From positions 143,618 through 207,617 of the forward strand of contig JAQTUV010000005.1 in NCBI GenBank assembly GCA_028707175.1: a stretch of DNA of 64,000 nucleotides. Direction: 5' to 3'. The DNA is from Sideroxydans sp. (GTDB lineage Bacteria > Pseudomonadota > Gammaproteobacteria > Burkholderiales > Gallionellaceae). This document shows positions 8,406-16,743 of the stretch, piece after piece (positions within the stretch are counted from its first letter, which is position 1; each line of letters begins with the position of its first letter). The position numbers were made by a program, and so were the translations under genes. The notes under the pieces are model-generated. The model was not told the DNA's origin and did not search any database. It saw only the letters and a list, made by a program, of their open reading frames with translations.

Positions 8406-9906
8406 CTTTAACGGCAGAGAAATCCTCCGCAAAATGATTCAGCGCCGATAACACCGGGTACGGCGTCATGCCACCCATCGCGCACATCGAGCCGTAGGTC
8501 ATGGTGTCGCACAGATCGCGCAACAACGGGATTTGTTCGGTGGCACCGGCGCGGATGCGGTCAATCACTTCGACGCCGCGCGTGGAGCCGATACGGCACG
8601 GCGTACATTTGCCGCAGGATTCGAGCGCACAGAATTGCATGGCATAACGTGCCTGTTTGGCCATATCGACGGTGTCGTCGAACGCCACGATGCCGCCGTG
8701 ACCAAGCACCGCACCGACTGCTGCGAAAGCTTCGTAGTCGAGTACGGTGTCGAATTGAGATTCGGGTAGATAGGCACCAAGCGGTCCGCCCACTTGCACC
8801 GCGCGCAACGGACGGCCGGAACGTGAGCCGCCGCCGTAGTCGTACAGCAATTCGCGCAGAGTCGCGCCGAACGGGATTTCGACCAGTCCGCCAAACTTGA
8901 TGTTGCCCGCCAACTGGAACGGCAACGTGCCGCGCGAACGGCCCACGCCGAGGTCGCGGTAAAACGCCGCGCCCTGCGCGAGGATGTCCGGCACGCTGGC
9001 AAAGGTGATGACGTTGTTGATGACGGTGGGCTGGCCGAACAAACCAGAGATGGCGGGCAGCGGCGGTTTGCTGCGCACGATGCCGCGACGGCCTTCGATG
9101 CTTTCCAGCAACGCGGTCTCTTCGCCGCATACATAAGCCCCTGCCCCCATGCGTACTTCGATGCTGAAATCGCCCAGCCAGTCGCCCGCATCTTTCAATG
9201 CCGCATTCAACGCGGCGATGGCATGCGGATATTCGGAGCGCACATAGATGTAGCCTTTATTCGCACCGACCGCGAGACCAGCAATCGCCATACCTTCGAG
9301 CAGGCAGTACGGATCGCCTTCCATCAGCATGCGGTCGGAGAAGGTGCCGGAGTCACCCTCGTCGGCGTTGCACACGATGTATTTTTGTGTGGCGGTTGTA
9401 TCGAGTACGGTCTTCCACTTGATGCCGGTGGGGAAAGCTGCACCGCCACGTCCGCGCAGGCCGGAGTCGGTGACTTGTTGCACGATGGCAGCCGGTGCCA
9501 GCTTGCGCGCGCGCGCCAAGCCTTTACCCCCGCCTTGTGCCAGATAGTCGGACAACGAGCGCGGATCGACGATGCCGACACGGCGCAGGCTGACGCGCTG
9601 CTGTTTGGCAAGATAGGGCAACGTTTCGATGTCACCCAGACGCAGGGCATGTTTGTCGCCCTGCAAGAATTTTGCAGCGAATAGTTCCGGCACATCGGCC
9701 TTTGTCACCGGGCCATAGGCCACGCGTCCTTGTGCGGTGACAACCTCGACCAACGGCTCCAGCCAGAACAGTCCTCGCGAACCGTTACGCACGATATCGA
9801 TCTTGATGTTGCGTTGCATCGCTTCGGCTGTGATCGCATCTGCGACCGCATCCGCCCCCATGGCCAGCGCGGCGGCATCGCCGGGAATATAAATGGTGAT
9901 ACTCAT
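8371..9906 (-). CDS. fdsB: NAD-dependent formate dehydrogenase, NuoF-like beta subunit
   Basis: This 511-residue protein is the diaphorase subunit. A short thioredoxin-like N-terminal region precedes the NuoF core: GRGGAAFPTGIKWK and CNADEGDSGTFSDR bind NADH and FMN, and GAGAYVCGEETALLESIEG follows. The C-terminal ESCGKCTPCRIG motif ligates a [4Fe-4S] cluster. It reduces NAD+ with electrons from FdsA. It overlaps fdsG by 4 bases. The last residues (about LPQAGEGLG) are encoded by a dispersed intergenic repeat and not by family sequence, so the native C-terminus was replaced or extended when the repeat inserted. Confidence 0.95.
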   Translation of the reverse strand: MSITIYIPGDAAALAMGADAVADAITAEAMQRNIKIDIVRNGSRGLFWLEPLVEVVTAQGRVAYGPVTKADVPELFAAKFLQGDKHALRLGDIETLPYLAKQQRVSLRRVGIVDPRSLSDYLAQGGGKGLARARKLAPAAIVQQVTDSGLRGRGGAAFPTGIKWKTVLDTTATQKYIVCNADEGDSGTFSDRMLMEGDPYCLLEGMAIAGLAVGANKGYIYVRSEYPHAIAALNAALKDAGDWLGDFSIEVRMGAGAYVCGEETALLESIEGRRGIVRSKPPLPAISGLFGQPTVINNVITFASVPDILAQGAAFYRDLGVGRSRGTLPFQLAGNIKFGGLVEIPFGATLRELLYDYGGGSRSGRPLRAVQVGGPLGAYLPESQFDTVLDYEAFAAVGAVLGHGGIVAFDDTVDMAKQARYAMQFCALESCGKCTPCRIGSTRGVEVIDRIRAGATEQIPLLRDLCDTMTYGSMCAMGGMTPYPVLSALNHFAEDFSAVKAPLPQAGEGLG

Positions 9907-10340
9907 TTCTTGACTCCCAACCCGTTCATCAGCGCGTCGAACTTCTGCGGCGTGACATGCGCATGCAGTTCATCTTCGCCGATCAGCACAGCGGGGCCGA
10001 TGGAACATAGCCCTAGGCAGTACACCGGCTCCAGTGTGACATCGGCACCCTGCAGACGTTTGGCAGCATGTGCGGCCAGCGCTTCGCTGCCGTTAGCTTG
10101 GCAGGCTTCCGCGCAGCATAGTTGCACGACATGCTTGCCCGGCGGTGTCTGGCGGAAGTGGTGGTAATAGGTGATAACGCCATGCACTTCGGCTCGCGAC
10201 AGGTTGAGTTGTTTCGCGATCAGGGGCACCGCTTCTTCCGGCACATAGCCTAAGGCATGCTGAATATCGTGCAAGATGGGCAGCAGTGCGCCATCCTTGC
10301 CTTTGTGTGTGTCGAAGATGGGTTGCAGCTTTGTATTCAT
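9903..10340 (-). CDS. fdsG: NAD-dependent formate dehydrogenase, NuoE-like gamma subunit
   Basis: The 145-residue protein has the thioredoxin-fold [2Fe-2S] signature of NuoE/FdsG: CCAEACQANG and, about 36 residues later, CLGLCSIGPA. It partners FdsB in the diaphorase module. It is first in the operon and overlaps fdsB by 4 bases. The leader upstream (10341-10468) contains two palindromic repeats. No sigma-54 element was found there, so control probably rests on a sigma-70 promoter that I cannot place with confidence. A LysR regulator often drives such operons, but the LysR gene nearby is decayed. Confidence 0.94.
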   Translation of the reverse strand: MNTKLQPIFDTHKGKDGALLPILHDIQHALGYVPEEAVPLIAKQLNLSRAEVHGVITYYHHFRQTPPGKHVVQLCCAEACQANGSEALAAHAAKRLQGADVTLEPVYCLGLCSIGPAVLIGEDELHAHVTPQKFDALMNGLGVKK

Positions 10341-10369
10341 GGCGATGATTCCTGTTTTCTAATTCAAAC

Positions 10370-10450
10370 CCCGTAGGTCGGCTTACTCTGTCGCGAACCC
10401 GACCTACGGTGCTGGCATACACCCTTCCCCCGCAAGCGGAAGAGGGGCTT
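10370..10450. repeat. Two dispersed palindromic repeats upstream of fdsG
   Basis: The first part has the ends GTAGGTCGGC and GAACCCGACCTACGG of the GTAGGTCGGG family. The second part (about 10422-10448) is a degenerate single REP-like unit with CCTTCCCCCGCAAGCGGAAG. Both families recur elsewhere in the window. Confidence 0.7.
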
Positions 10451-10468
10451 GTGTAGCGCTTCCTGAAC

Positions 10469-12127
10469 TTATTTGAACAAGACGATGGTCTTCTGCACTG
10501 TCATCCAGATGCCCCAGCCCAGCGGGATCCACACTGCCCCCCAGGCCAGCATGACTTTCCAAGAGTGGCTGACTTCAACCGCGAGCGCAGACACGTCAGC
10601 ACCGAAATGCTGGTGCGTATCGTCGGCGATCTTTTTCTCTTCCGCATGTTGCTCGGGTGACATGTGGTGCACTTCATCCACTTCTTTCACCAGCCAGTTG
10701 CAGATGAAACCGAAGATCAACAATCCGGACAGGATATACATGGTGATGGTGTAGGCCTCCGCGCGCGCCACGCCGTGGTCGAGCTGGTATTCACGAATAT
10801 AGTTCACCAGCACTGGGCCGAAGATACCGGCCGCCGCCCAAGCAGTCAGCAGACGACCGTGAATCGCGCCCACGAACTTGGTGCCGAACATGTCTGCCAG
10901 ATACGCCGGAATGGTGGCGAAACCGCCGCCATACATGGACAGGATGATGCAGAAGAACGCCACGAACAGCGCCAGACTGCCGCCCTGTGCAGTGGACGGA
11001 ATGGCGGCATACAGCGCAAAGCCCAGCAGGAAGAAGATGTAGTAGGTCATCTTGCGGCCGATCTTGTCCGACAGCGAAGCCCATACGAAACGGCCACCGA
11101 TGTTGAACAACGAGAGCAAGCCGGTGAAGCCTGCGGCCACGGCGGCGATGGCGGTCTTCTGCTCCATGGTCAGATCATTGAAGGCGACATCGATGCCGAT
11201 CAATTTACCTCCGAACACTTCTTGCAACATAGGAGAAGCCATGCCGATGATACCGATACCGGCGGTCACATTCAGACACAACACGCCCCACAGCAGCCAA
11301 AATTGCTTGGTCTTCCAAGCCACATCCAGATGCACATGATTCTCAGTGATGAGCGAGTTCTTGGCCTTGGGTGGAGGCACCCAACCTGCCGGTTTCCAAT
11401 TTTCAGCAGGCACGCGATAGCCCAAAGCACCGGCCATCATGAATACGAAATAGATCGCGGCCAGCGCCAAGAAAGTTTCCATCACACCCACCGAAGTTGG
11501 TGTGGCGAAATGTTTCATCAGGTTGTTGGCTAGCGGTGCACCGATCATCGCGCCGCCGCCGAAACCCATAATGGCCATGCCGGTCGCCATGCCGCGACGA
11601 TCTGGAAACCATTTGATCAGGGTCGATACAGGAGAGATATAACCCAAGCCGAGACCGATACCGCCGATCACACCGGAGCCCAGCCACAGCATCCATATCT
11701 GGTGGAATTTCACGCCCAGCGCGGAGATCACCAGACCGCCACACCAGCAGAACGCCGCCACCACACCCGCCTTACGCGGACCGGCTTTTTCCAGCCATCC
11801 GCCCCAGAGTGCAGCGGAAGAACCGAGTAGCACGAAGAACAGGGTGTACATCCAGCCCAGCGTGGAGATCTTCCAGTCGCAATCGGTCGCAAACATCTGC
11901 GCAAAGAAGCCCATATCTTTAGCGCAATCAACAGAAGTGGTGATGCCGATGGCATGCGAAAGCGGTAACCAGAACACGGAGAAACCATAGGCCATACCGA
12001 TACAAAGGTGGATAGCTAAAGCAGCTGGCGGAACCAACCAGCGGTTGAAGCCGGGTTTGGCGATGGTGCGTTCTCGGTCTAAAAAGCCGGGCTGCGCGGG
12101 TGCAGCTGAGGCAATTGCGGTCTCCAT
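10469..12127 (-). CDS. MFS transporter of the oxalate:formate antiporter (OFA) type
   Basis: This 552-residue membrane protein shows about 12 hydrophobic segments and MFS motifs. Examples are the RXGRR-like loop FPDRRGMATGMAIMGFGGGAMIG, DKIGRKMTYY after segment 8, and a large central loop. It is longer than most OFA members (about 400-450) because of the loop near residues 60-80 and the tail after 490. It lies just upstream of fdsG in the same direction, so import or exchange of formate or another small carboxylate for the dehydrogenase is a reasonable guess. The substrate is unproven. A ribosome site (GGGAG) precedes the ATG. Confidence 0.75.
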   Translation of the reverse strand: METAIASAAPAQPGFLDRERTIAKPGFNRWLVPPAALAIHLCIGMAYGFSVFWLPLSHAIGITTSVDCAKDMGFFAQMFATDCDWKISTLGWMYTLFFVLLGSSAALWGGWLEKAGPRKAGVVAAFCWCGGLVISALGVKFHQIWMLWLGSGVIGGIGLGLGYISPVSTLIKWFPDRRGMATGMAIMGFGGGAMIGAPLANNLMKHFATPTSVGVMETFLALAAIYFVFMMAGALGYRVPAENWKPAGWVPPPKAKNSLITENHVHLDVAWKTKQFWLLWGVLCLNVTAGIGIIGMASPMLQEVFGGKLIGIDVAFNDLTMEQKTAIAAVAAGFTGLLSLFNIGGRFVWASLSDKIGRKMTYYIFFLLGFALYAAIPSTAQGGSLALFVAFFCIILSMYGGGFATIPAYLADMFGTKFVGAIHGRLLTAWAAAGIFGPVLVNYIREYQLDHGVARAEAYTITMYILSGLLIFGFICNWLVKEVDEVHHMSPEQHAEEKKIADDTHQHFGADVSALAVEVSHSWKVMLAWGAVWIPLGWGIWMTVQKTIVLFK

Positions 12128-12242
12128 GTATCTTTCTCCCTGTTAGTTTTTCAGTTCATCCGAACAGACGGACTCGCCGAGGATAAACCATGCAACGTAA
12201 TACTGACTACATTGACTTGTTATTCGAGTTGGGGAGTGAACG

Positions 12243-12554
12243 CTACGACAAGGTAGGAGACGAGATGAAAGCGAGAAATAACGAATGACTATTCGTCTTC
12301 GGTGAACGAATCGTTAAGACCCAGTGCTTCTGCCAGCAGGTCTTTTTCATGGGGGGCCTAGGTTCGCGCAAGGGCACCACCAATCCCGTGGCCCAATCCA
12401 TCGTTGGCTCGACCATCGCCACACCCAGCTCCGCTTCGAGATCACTGATCGCTGCCGACAGGATGGAAGGCGAGATATGGCACGCGACTGCCGCACGCCC
12501 GAAATGCTTTTCCCGAGCGAGGGCAATCAGATCGAATAAGGTACCGCCGCCCAA
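12243..12554 (-). pseudogene. Decayed LysR-family regulator (N-terminal HTH only)
   Basis: The first about 50 residues are a recognisable LysR helix-turn-helix (LFDLIALAREKHFGRAAVAC, LSAAISDLEAELGVAMVE). The family's remaining about 240 residues are missing. After about residue 68 the frame enters sequence that reads better one frame over, ending EKDLLAEALGLNDSFTEDE at a stop at 12289-12291. A run of six G/C pairs marks the likely frameshift. The tail is not recognisable as LysR. It was perhaps the regulator of the adjacent fds operon and is now non-functional. Confidence 0.7.
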
Positions 12555-13492
12555 CTCTTTATCAGCGCCGCTTCTGTCTCTGGCAGATAACTGAAGCCTG
12601 CCTCCAAGTCACGCATCACGGCGTAGGCGATCTTGGGTGGGGTGATGGTGCCGGCGACGAGATGGAAATACCAAGCCGACGGATAACCCGCCGCGCGATC
12701 GAATGCTTGCAACTGCGCACTCATCTCGACACCAGACAATTCATCATTCCAATGGAAGGGCTTGAGTGCGCGTGCATGACGTGAGGTGAGGGAGGCGCTG
12801 AGCATAGGGTTGCGATATCGATCTAGGTGCTCGCGTACCGCAACGATCCAATGATCGCTGAAGTGACCGCGTGTCGCGGCACTGCTATGCGACCACTCGG
12901 CCAGCATGCGCGTCAAGGCGCTCATGCGTCCATCCACGCTGGATAGACGGGCGACAATCTGGCGCATGTCGATCAAACGACGGAATTGATATTGCGGCGC
13001 TTTGACAGTTTGGGCATCCAACATGATGGGCGAGATCGGCTCGATGAATTCCATCAACTCTTCAGCGGGGTTATCCGGATCGATCAACTTGCGATCCAAC
13101 ACTTCTTGCAACTCTTCCACTTCAAGCTGCATGAAGTCGACTGGCGCAGGCCCATACGCCGCGACGAAATAATGTGTCTGGCCAGAATGTCTCGTCACCA
13201 GATAATCTTTGGCAGCGTAACGCTCCATCAACTCGCCCATGTCATCCGAACAATCTTTCAGTTCAGCTCGTGCCCATGGCTCCAGACTGTCTGCGATGCG
13301 GCTGCCGTCTGCGGCAATGACACCACCGGAGCGATACCAGCCACCTCGGCTCAAGGCATATTTGAAAGTGCATCCGGGACGGATGTCGTTAGCGATCGTG
13401 AGCAAACCACTGTGGTGCGGACGCGGCGCGACGGCAGCGATAGCGGTAGATAGTTTGTTCAATAACGTCTCATCATTCGTGTAGATACTCAT
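12527..13492 (-). CDS. Conserved protein of unknown function, co-transcribed with the LRV protein
   Basis: I do not recognise this 321-residue protein. It is soluble, has no signal peptide or membrane segment, and looks mostly alpha-helical. Tryptophans and short conserved-looking blocks occur (YALSRGGWYRSGG, KPFHWNDELSG, GYPSAWYFHLVAGTITPPK). Its ATG overlaps the stop of the LRV gene by 4 bases, so it should be expressed from the same sigma-54/NifA promoter and probably works in nitrogen fixation. A scrap of a paralogue lies at 4120-4201. Its 3' end overlaps the LysR pseudogene start by 28 bases. Confidence 0.75.
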   Translation of the reverse strand: MSIYTNDETLLNKLSTAIAAVAPRPHHSGLLTIANDIRPGCTFKYALSRGGWYRSGGVIAADGSRIADSLEPWARAELKDCSDDMGELMERYAAKDYLVTRHSGQTHYFVAAYGPAPVDFMQLEVEELQEVLDRKLIDPDNPAEELMEFIEPISPIMLDAQTVKAPQYQFRRLIDMRQIVARLSSVDGRMSALTRMLAEWSHSSAATRGHFSDHWIVAVREHLDRYRNPMLSASLTSRHARALKPFHWNDELSGVEMSAQLQAFDRAAGYPSAWYFHLVAGTITPPKIAYAVMRDLEAGFSYLPETEAALIKSWAAVPYSI

Positions 13493-14256
13493 TGTTCATC
13501 CTCGTGAAGGAATTCATTCAAGCGCCTTCTGACAGCGGCCCGCACATCCGGTTCGGCATCATCCACTAAATCGGCGACAGATTCGAGTGGGGCGCGTTGC
13601 ACGGCTTCTAAACGCACAACCCAATCGTCATCGTTAAACATCTTCGCAAGCTCATTGACCATTAGACGCGACGCCACGATTCGTCTGACCTCCGCATCGT
13701 CGTCTTTCATCAATCTGCCCAGCGCGAAAGGCGGTAAGCGGCGAGCCACCTCTTTGCGCACCTCTCTATCCTCATCACCCACCATACGCCCCAACTGCCC
13801 ATGCGGCATACGCTTGGCGACTTGCAAACGCACCAGATAATCCTCATCGCTTATCAAGGCGCTCAAGCGTTCTGGTGCGATACGCTCCGCCACCGTCATG
13901 CGCACCTCGCGGTCTGAGTCATGCAGGTAGTCGTCCAGTTCATCGACCGGCAAGCGACTCGCCACCACTCTACGCACCACCTCGTCCGCATCACGCGGAA
14001 GTTGTTTGACCACGTCCAAGGGCGCGTAACGCGCAGCGATGGCACGGCGCTCCCAAAAACCATCAGCCAGATAGTCTTGTGCGAACTGCGGATTGCGCCG
14101 CAAGAAACGATCTATCTGCCGACCACTCTGCGCGACGATGCAAACGTCCCCCTGCACGCACTTAGCTTCCAACAGCAGCGCGCGATGCGGGCAGACCGAG
14201 CAATCGACGCAGATGACTTCCGTCAACGGCGATGCCACGGGGTGAGATCCCGTCAT
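13489..14256 (-). CDS. LRV (leucine-rich repeat variant) protein with N-terminal 4Fe-4S motif
   Basis: The 255-residue protein begins with a cysteine cluster (Cys16, Cys19, Cys22, Cys33, Cys39 in CVDCSVCPHR...KCVQGDVC), the FeS motif of LRV proteins. About eight 24-residue alpha-alpha repeats follow, each with D-x-VR-x-x-VA-x-RL-type cores (DADEVVRRVVASRLP, DREVRKEVARRLP). The founding member, from Azotobacter vinelandii, is linked to nif genes; its function is unknown. Here a canonical sigma-54 element (14305-14319) and a TGT-N10-ACA site (14395-14410) lie upstream, placing it in the NifA regulon. Ribosome site GAAAGG lies 7 bases before the ATG. Confidence 0.88.
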   Translation of the reverse strand: MTGSHPVASPLTEVICVDCSVCPHRALLLEAKCVQGDVCIVAQSGRQIDRFLRRNPQFAQDYLADGFWERRAIAARYAPLDVVKQLPRDADEVVRRVVASRLPVDELDDYLHDSDREVRMTVAERIAPERLSALISDEDYLVRLQVAKRMPHGQLGRMVGDEDREVRKEVARRLPPFALGRLMKDDDAEVRRIVASRLMVNELAKMFNDDDWVVRLEAVQRAPLESVADLVDDAEPDVRAAVRRRLNEFLHEDEQ

Positions 14257-14304
14257 GTTTTAACCTTTCAGAACCTGCTCAAATTGAAATCCATAGTGAA
14301 CACA

Positions 14305-14319
14305 GCAACCACCGTGCCA
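14305..14319 (-). promoter_or_regulatory. Sigma-54 promoter of the LRV operon
   Basis: The minus strand reads TGGCACGGTGGTTGC: a perfect -24 TGGCACG and -12 TTGC with the correct spacing. It lies about 50 bases before the LRV start codon. Confidence 0.9.
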
Positions 14320-14394
14320 TCTTTTGATCATACCCAGAAACCCATCAGGCAAGGGGAGGTGAGGGAAAGAGCCCGTGAGGTCTGGTGAAGGTTT

Positions 14395-14410
14395 TGTAGT
14401 GATTCCTACA
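14395..14410. promoter_or_regulatory. NifA upstream activator site for the LRV operon
   Basis: TGT, ten bases, ACA (TGTAGTGATTCCTACA) with extra dyad symmetry. It lies about 76 bases upstream of the -24 element, a normal distance for NifA action through DNA looping. Confidence 0.85.
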
Positions 14411-14457
14411 AACGGGAAATTCAACCTATTTGAACAGGCCCGATCTATCAGTGATTG

Positions 14458-14571
14458 GTAGGTCGGGCTTTAGCCCGAAATGTCGGGTTGAAACCCGACC
14501 TACATTCAATATTAAATCGTGCCGGATCAATAGATAACCACAACATCTCTTCCCCCTGCATGGGGGAAGGA
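14458..14571. repeat. Two dispersed palindromic repeats between the LRV and GNAT genes
   Basis: 14458-14505 is a double palindrome of the GTAGGTCGGG...CCCGACCTACA family (GGGCTTTAGCCC and GGGTTGAAACCC stems). 14547-14571 is a single REP-like unit (TCTTCCCCCTGCATGGGGGA). Apart from these and the two NifA/sigma-54 sites, the gap 14257-14601 shows nothing else. Confidence 0.8.
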
Positions 14572-14601
14572 ACTGGTTCAGTTCTTATGATCTATCTAAA
14601 T

Positions 14602-15078
14602 TCAAGCCAAGGGCTTGCGTAGCACCACCATGTTGGAAAGCTCGAACTCGAGGTTGTCGTAGAACGCCAGTGCGGAACGGTTATCACCATCTGCCAGCAG
14701 GGTGACACGTGTCATCCCCTGCCCTTTCGCCCAGGCCACCACATGATCGAACAAACGCCGTCCCAATCCCATGCCGCGATACGTGCCGCTGATGATGATG
14801 TCTTCCAGCAACACCACTGGGCCACCTTCCGCCGTGCTGATGGTGATGAGCGCATTCGCCATCCCGGTCACTTTGCCATCGACACGTAATACGAATAGTC
14901 GGCCTATCGCGGGATCATTAAGGATGAGTCGCAGTCCGCGCATTTGCTTTTCGCGGTCAGGTTGAAAATCGCTTTCCAATGCGAAGAGTTCTGCCAGCAG
15001 ATCGGCAAGCTGCGGCAAGTCTTCTTCAGTGGCGAATTCGATGTCTGGTTTAGCTTCGTTAGGTTTGTTGGGCTGCAT
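14602..15078 (-). CDS. GNAT-family N-acetyltransferase
   Basis: The 158-residue protein has the GNAT fold signatures: a central LEDIIISGTYRGMGLGRRLFD acetyl-CoA loop (motif A, R/Q-x-x-G-x-G/A) and a C-terminal NRSALAFYDNLEFE helix. The acceptor substrate cannot be told. The start codon lies 20 bases inside the end of modD, so it is probably the last gene of the modE-modABC-TSUP-modD transcript. No link of a GNAT to molybdate metabolism is established, and it may simply be carried along. Confidence 0.8.
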   Translation of the reverse strand: MQPNKPNEAKPDIEFATEEDLPQLADLLAELFALESDFQPDREKQMRGLRLILNDPAIGRLFVLRVDGKVTGMANALITISTAEGGPVVLLEDIIISGTYRGMGLGRRLFDHVVAWAKGQGMTRVTLLADGDNRSALAFYDNLEFELSNMVVLRKPLA

Positions 15079-15904
15079 AAAAAGTCACCTGCACATCCTT
15101 GGGGGGTGCAGTATACGGCGCTGAGGTCACCAATAAATCTGCTCCTGCTCGTACGTACTCCGCCGCATTCTCAACTTTGATCCCGCCAGCGACGGCGAGT
15201 GACGTTTGCAACTCCAATCGTTTTAATGCCGCACGACACACTGTGATGTCATCGGGGGTGAATTTTTCCAGTTGCAGCACATCTGCACCCGCCTTTGCCC
15301 AGAGCATGGCTTCCGCCACATCAGCCACTTCGACCACCAGTTTCTTCTCGGGCTCGGCCCGTTTGAAGCGAGCCACAGTGTGTGCGGGCGGCTCATCCAG
15401 AAAAAGCCGATGCTCGGCAAACAGCAACAATGTTTCCGACAATCCAAGTCGATGCATGGTCGCACCGCCTGCCCGCACCGCTTTGATAGACAGCGCCTTG
15501 GTGCCCGGCACATTTTTGCGCGTACAGGCCAGCGCGATGGGCGACGCCGCTTTCACGATGGCGGCAGTCGCCGTGCTGATGCCACTCGCCCACTCCACCA
15601 ATACCTGTGCGCTCTTCCATACTCGGTGTAGGGTGCGGGCATCACCCTGCGCTTCCAGCAGTAGTTCGTCTTTGCTTACTGCTTGCCCTGAATGGACAAA
15701 CACTGCGATCTTTGCTCCGCTCAATTCGAACAATCTCGCGGCTTCCTCGATGGCGCACACCACCATGTCTTGCCGCGCACAAAATTGGAGGCGCGCAGCT
15801 TGTTGGCCGATGCCGGCAGTTTCCGTAGTCAGATCGCCACAGGGCACATCGTCAGCCAGTAGGTGTAACAACTCTGCATCTGTCAGCGCGAGGTGAGACA
15901 TCAT
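15059..15904 (-). CDS. modD: ModD, nicotinate-nucleotide pyrophosphorylase-like protein of mod operons
   Basis: I take the ATG at 15904, overlapping the upstream stop as ATGA, giving 281 residues. The longer open frame to 16003 lies wholly inside the TSUP gene. The sequence follows quinolinate phosphoribosyltransferase: N-terminal DDVPCGDLTTE, RKNVPGTKALSIKAVRAGG, HRLGLSETLLLF and the barrel end VAGGIKVENAAEYVRAGAD. In mod operons this branch is called ModD. It is proposed to act in molybdenum transport or storage, but its reaction is unproven. Context with modABC and modE supports the name over NadC. Confidence 0.88.
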   Translation of the reverse strand: MMSHLALTDAELLHLLADDVPCGDLTTETAGIGQQAARLQFCARQDMVVCAIEEAARLFELSGAKIAVFVHSGQAVSKDELLLEAQGDARTLHRVWKSAQVLVEWASGISTATAAIVKAASPIALACTRKNVPGTKALSIKAVRAGGATMHRLGLSETLLLFAEHRLFLDEPPAHTVARFKRAEPEKKLVVEVADVAEAMLWAKAGADVLQLEKFTPDDITVCRAALKRLELQTSLAVAGGIKVENAAEYVRAGADLLVTSAPYTAPPKDVQVTFYAAQQT

Positions 15905-16743
15905 TCCTTGGCAGCCGCGATTTTCGCGTCCGCAGCCTGCGTGTGCTGAAATACTTTGATGGCGGAGACCAGCAAGATGATGCCCAGTCCGAACAAGAGC
16001 CATGATGAAGGAATCACGCCCAGCATCAGCCCGCCGATGGCCGCGCCGAGGATAGAACCTGCCGCCATCCAGACCAACAAGCCGCGTTCGCGTTTCAGCG
16101 CGGCAAAAGCATTCGATTCGCGGTAGCGGGCGAAGCCCACGAGCATGGTGGGCAGGCTGACCATCAACGACAAGCTGCCCGCCAGTTTGATATCCAGCCC
16201 ATAGAGCAGCACCAACGTGGGGATCAACAATTCACCGCCCGCCACACCCAGCAGCGCAGCCACCATGCCGATGAACAATCCTGCCACCAGACCTGCCACC
16301 CAACGCAATGCACCGTCGGCGATCAGCGGCGCGCCGCCGTCGTGCGCGCCCAGTCCGGCTTCGGCTAGGATCACGAGGGCGAGCATCACCAGCAGGATGA
16401 GGATCACGCGGTCGAGCATCTGGCGCGACAGGCGCATGGCATGACCCGCCGCCCACCATGCACCGACCAAACTACCGGCCAGCAAGTTGATGGCGATGTC
16501 GACATGCTTCAACAAATCAGCAAAGGGAATCGTGCCGCCGCGAAACAGCAGCGCGAACGCCACCACCACCAGACTCATCGCCTTGTTGAGGATCACCGCT
16601 TCCAGCGTGGGCAATCGGAAGCGCGCCACCAGCACCGGCAGGCGAAATTCCGCCCCGCCCAGACCGATGAGCCCGCCAAGGCTACCGATCAGCGCGCCCC
16701 AGCCAAAACTGGCGGCATTCTTATTTTGCGATGGTGCGCTCAC
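15901..16743 (-). CDS. TSUP (TauE/SafE) family membrane permease
   Basis: The 280-residue protein has about eight membrane segments in two repeats, each opening with a glycine-rich GxxxGLIGLGGAEF- or GVAGGELLIPTL-type motif typical of the TauE/SafE (DUF81) sulfite and anion exporter family. It overlaps modC by 4 bases and modD by 4 bases, so it is part of the mod operon. An anion such as sulfate, sulfite or molybdate is a fair guess for substrate, but the sequence does not decide it. Confidence 0.82.
   Translation of the reverse strand: MSAPSQNKNAASFGWGALIGSLGGLIGLGGAEFRLPVLVARFRLPTLEAVILNKAMSLVVVAFALLFRGGTIPFADLLKHVDIAINLLAGSLVGAWWAAGHAMRLSRQMLDRVILILLVMLALVILAEAGLGAHDGGAPLIADGALRWVAGLVAGLFIGMVAALLGVAGGELLIPTLVLLYGLDIKLAGSLSLMVSLPTMLVGFARYRESNAFAALKRERGLLVWMAAGSILGAAIGGLMLGVIPSSWLLFGLGIILLVSAIKVFQHTQAADAKIAAAKE

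Noticed and set aside
15905..16003. N-terminal extension of ModD
   Set aside because: The extra 33 codons lie wholly within the TSUP permease gene, and the ATGA overlap start at 15904 gives the family length.
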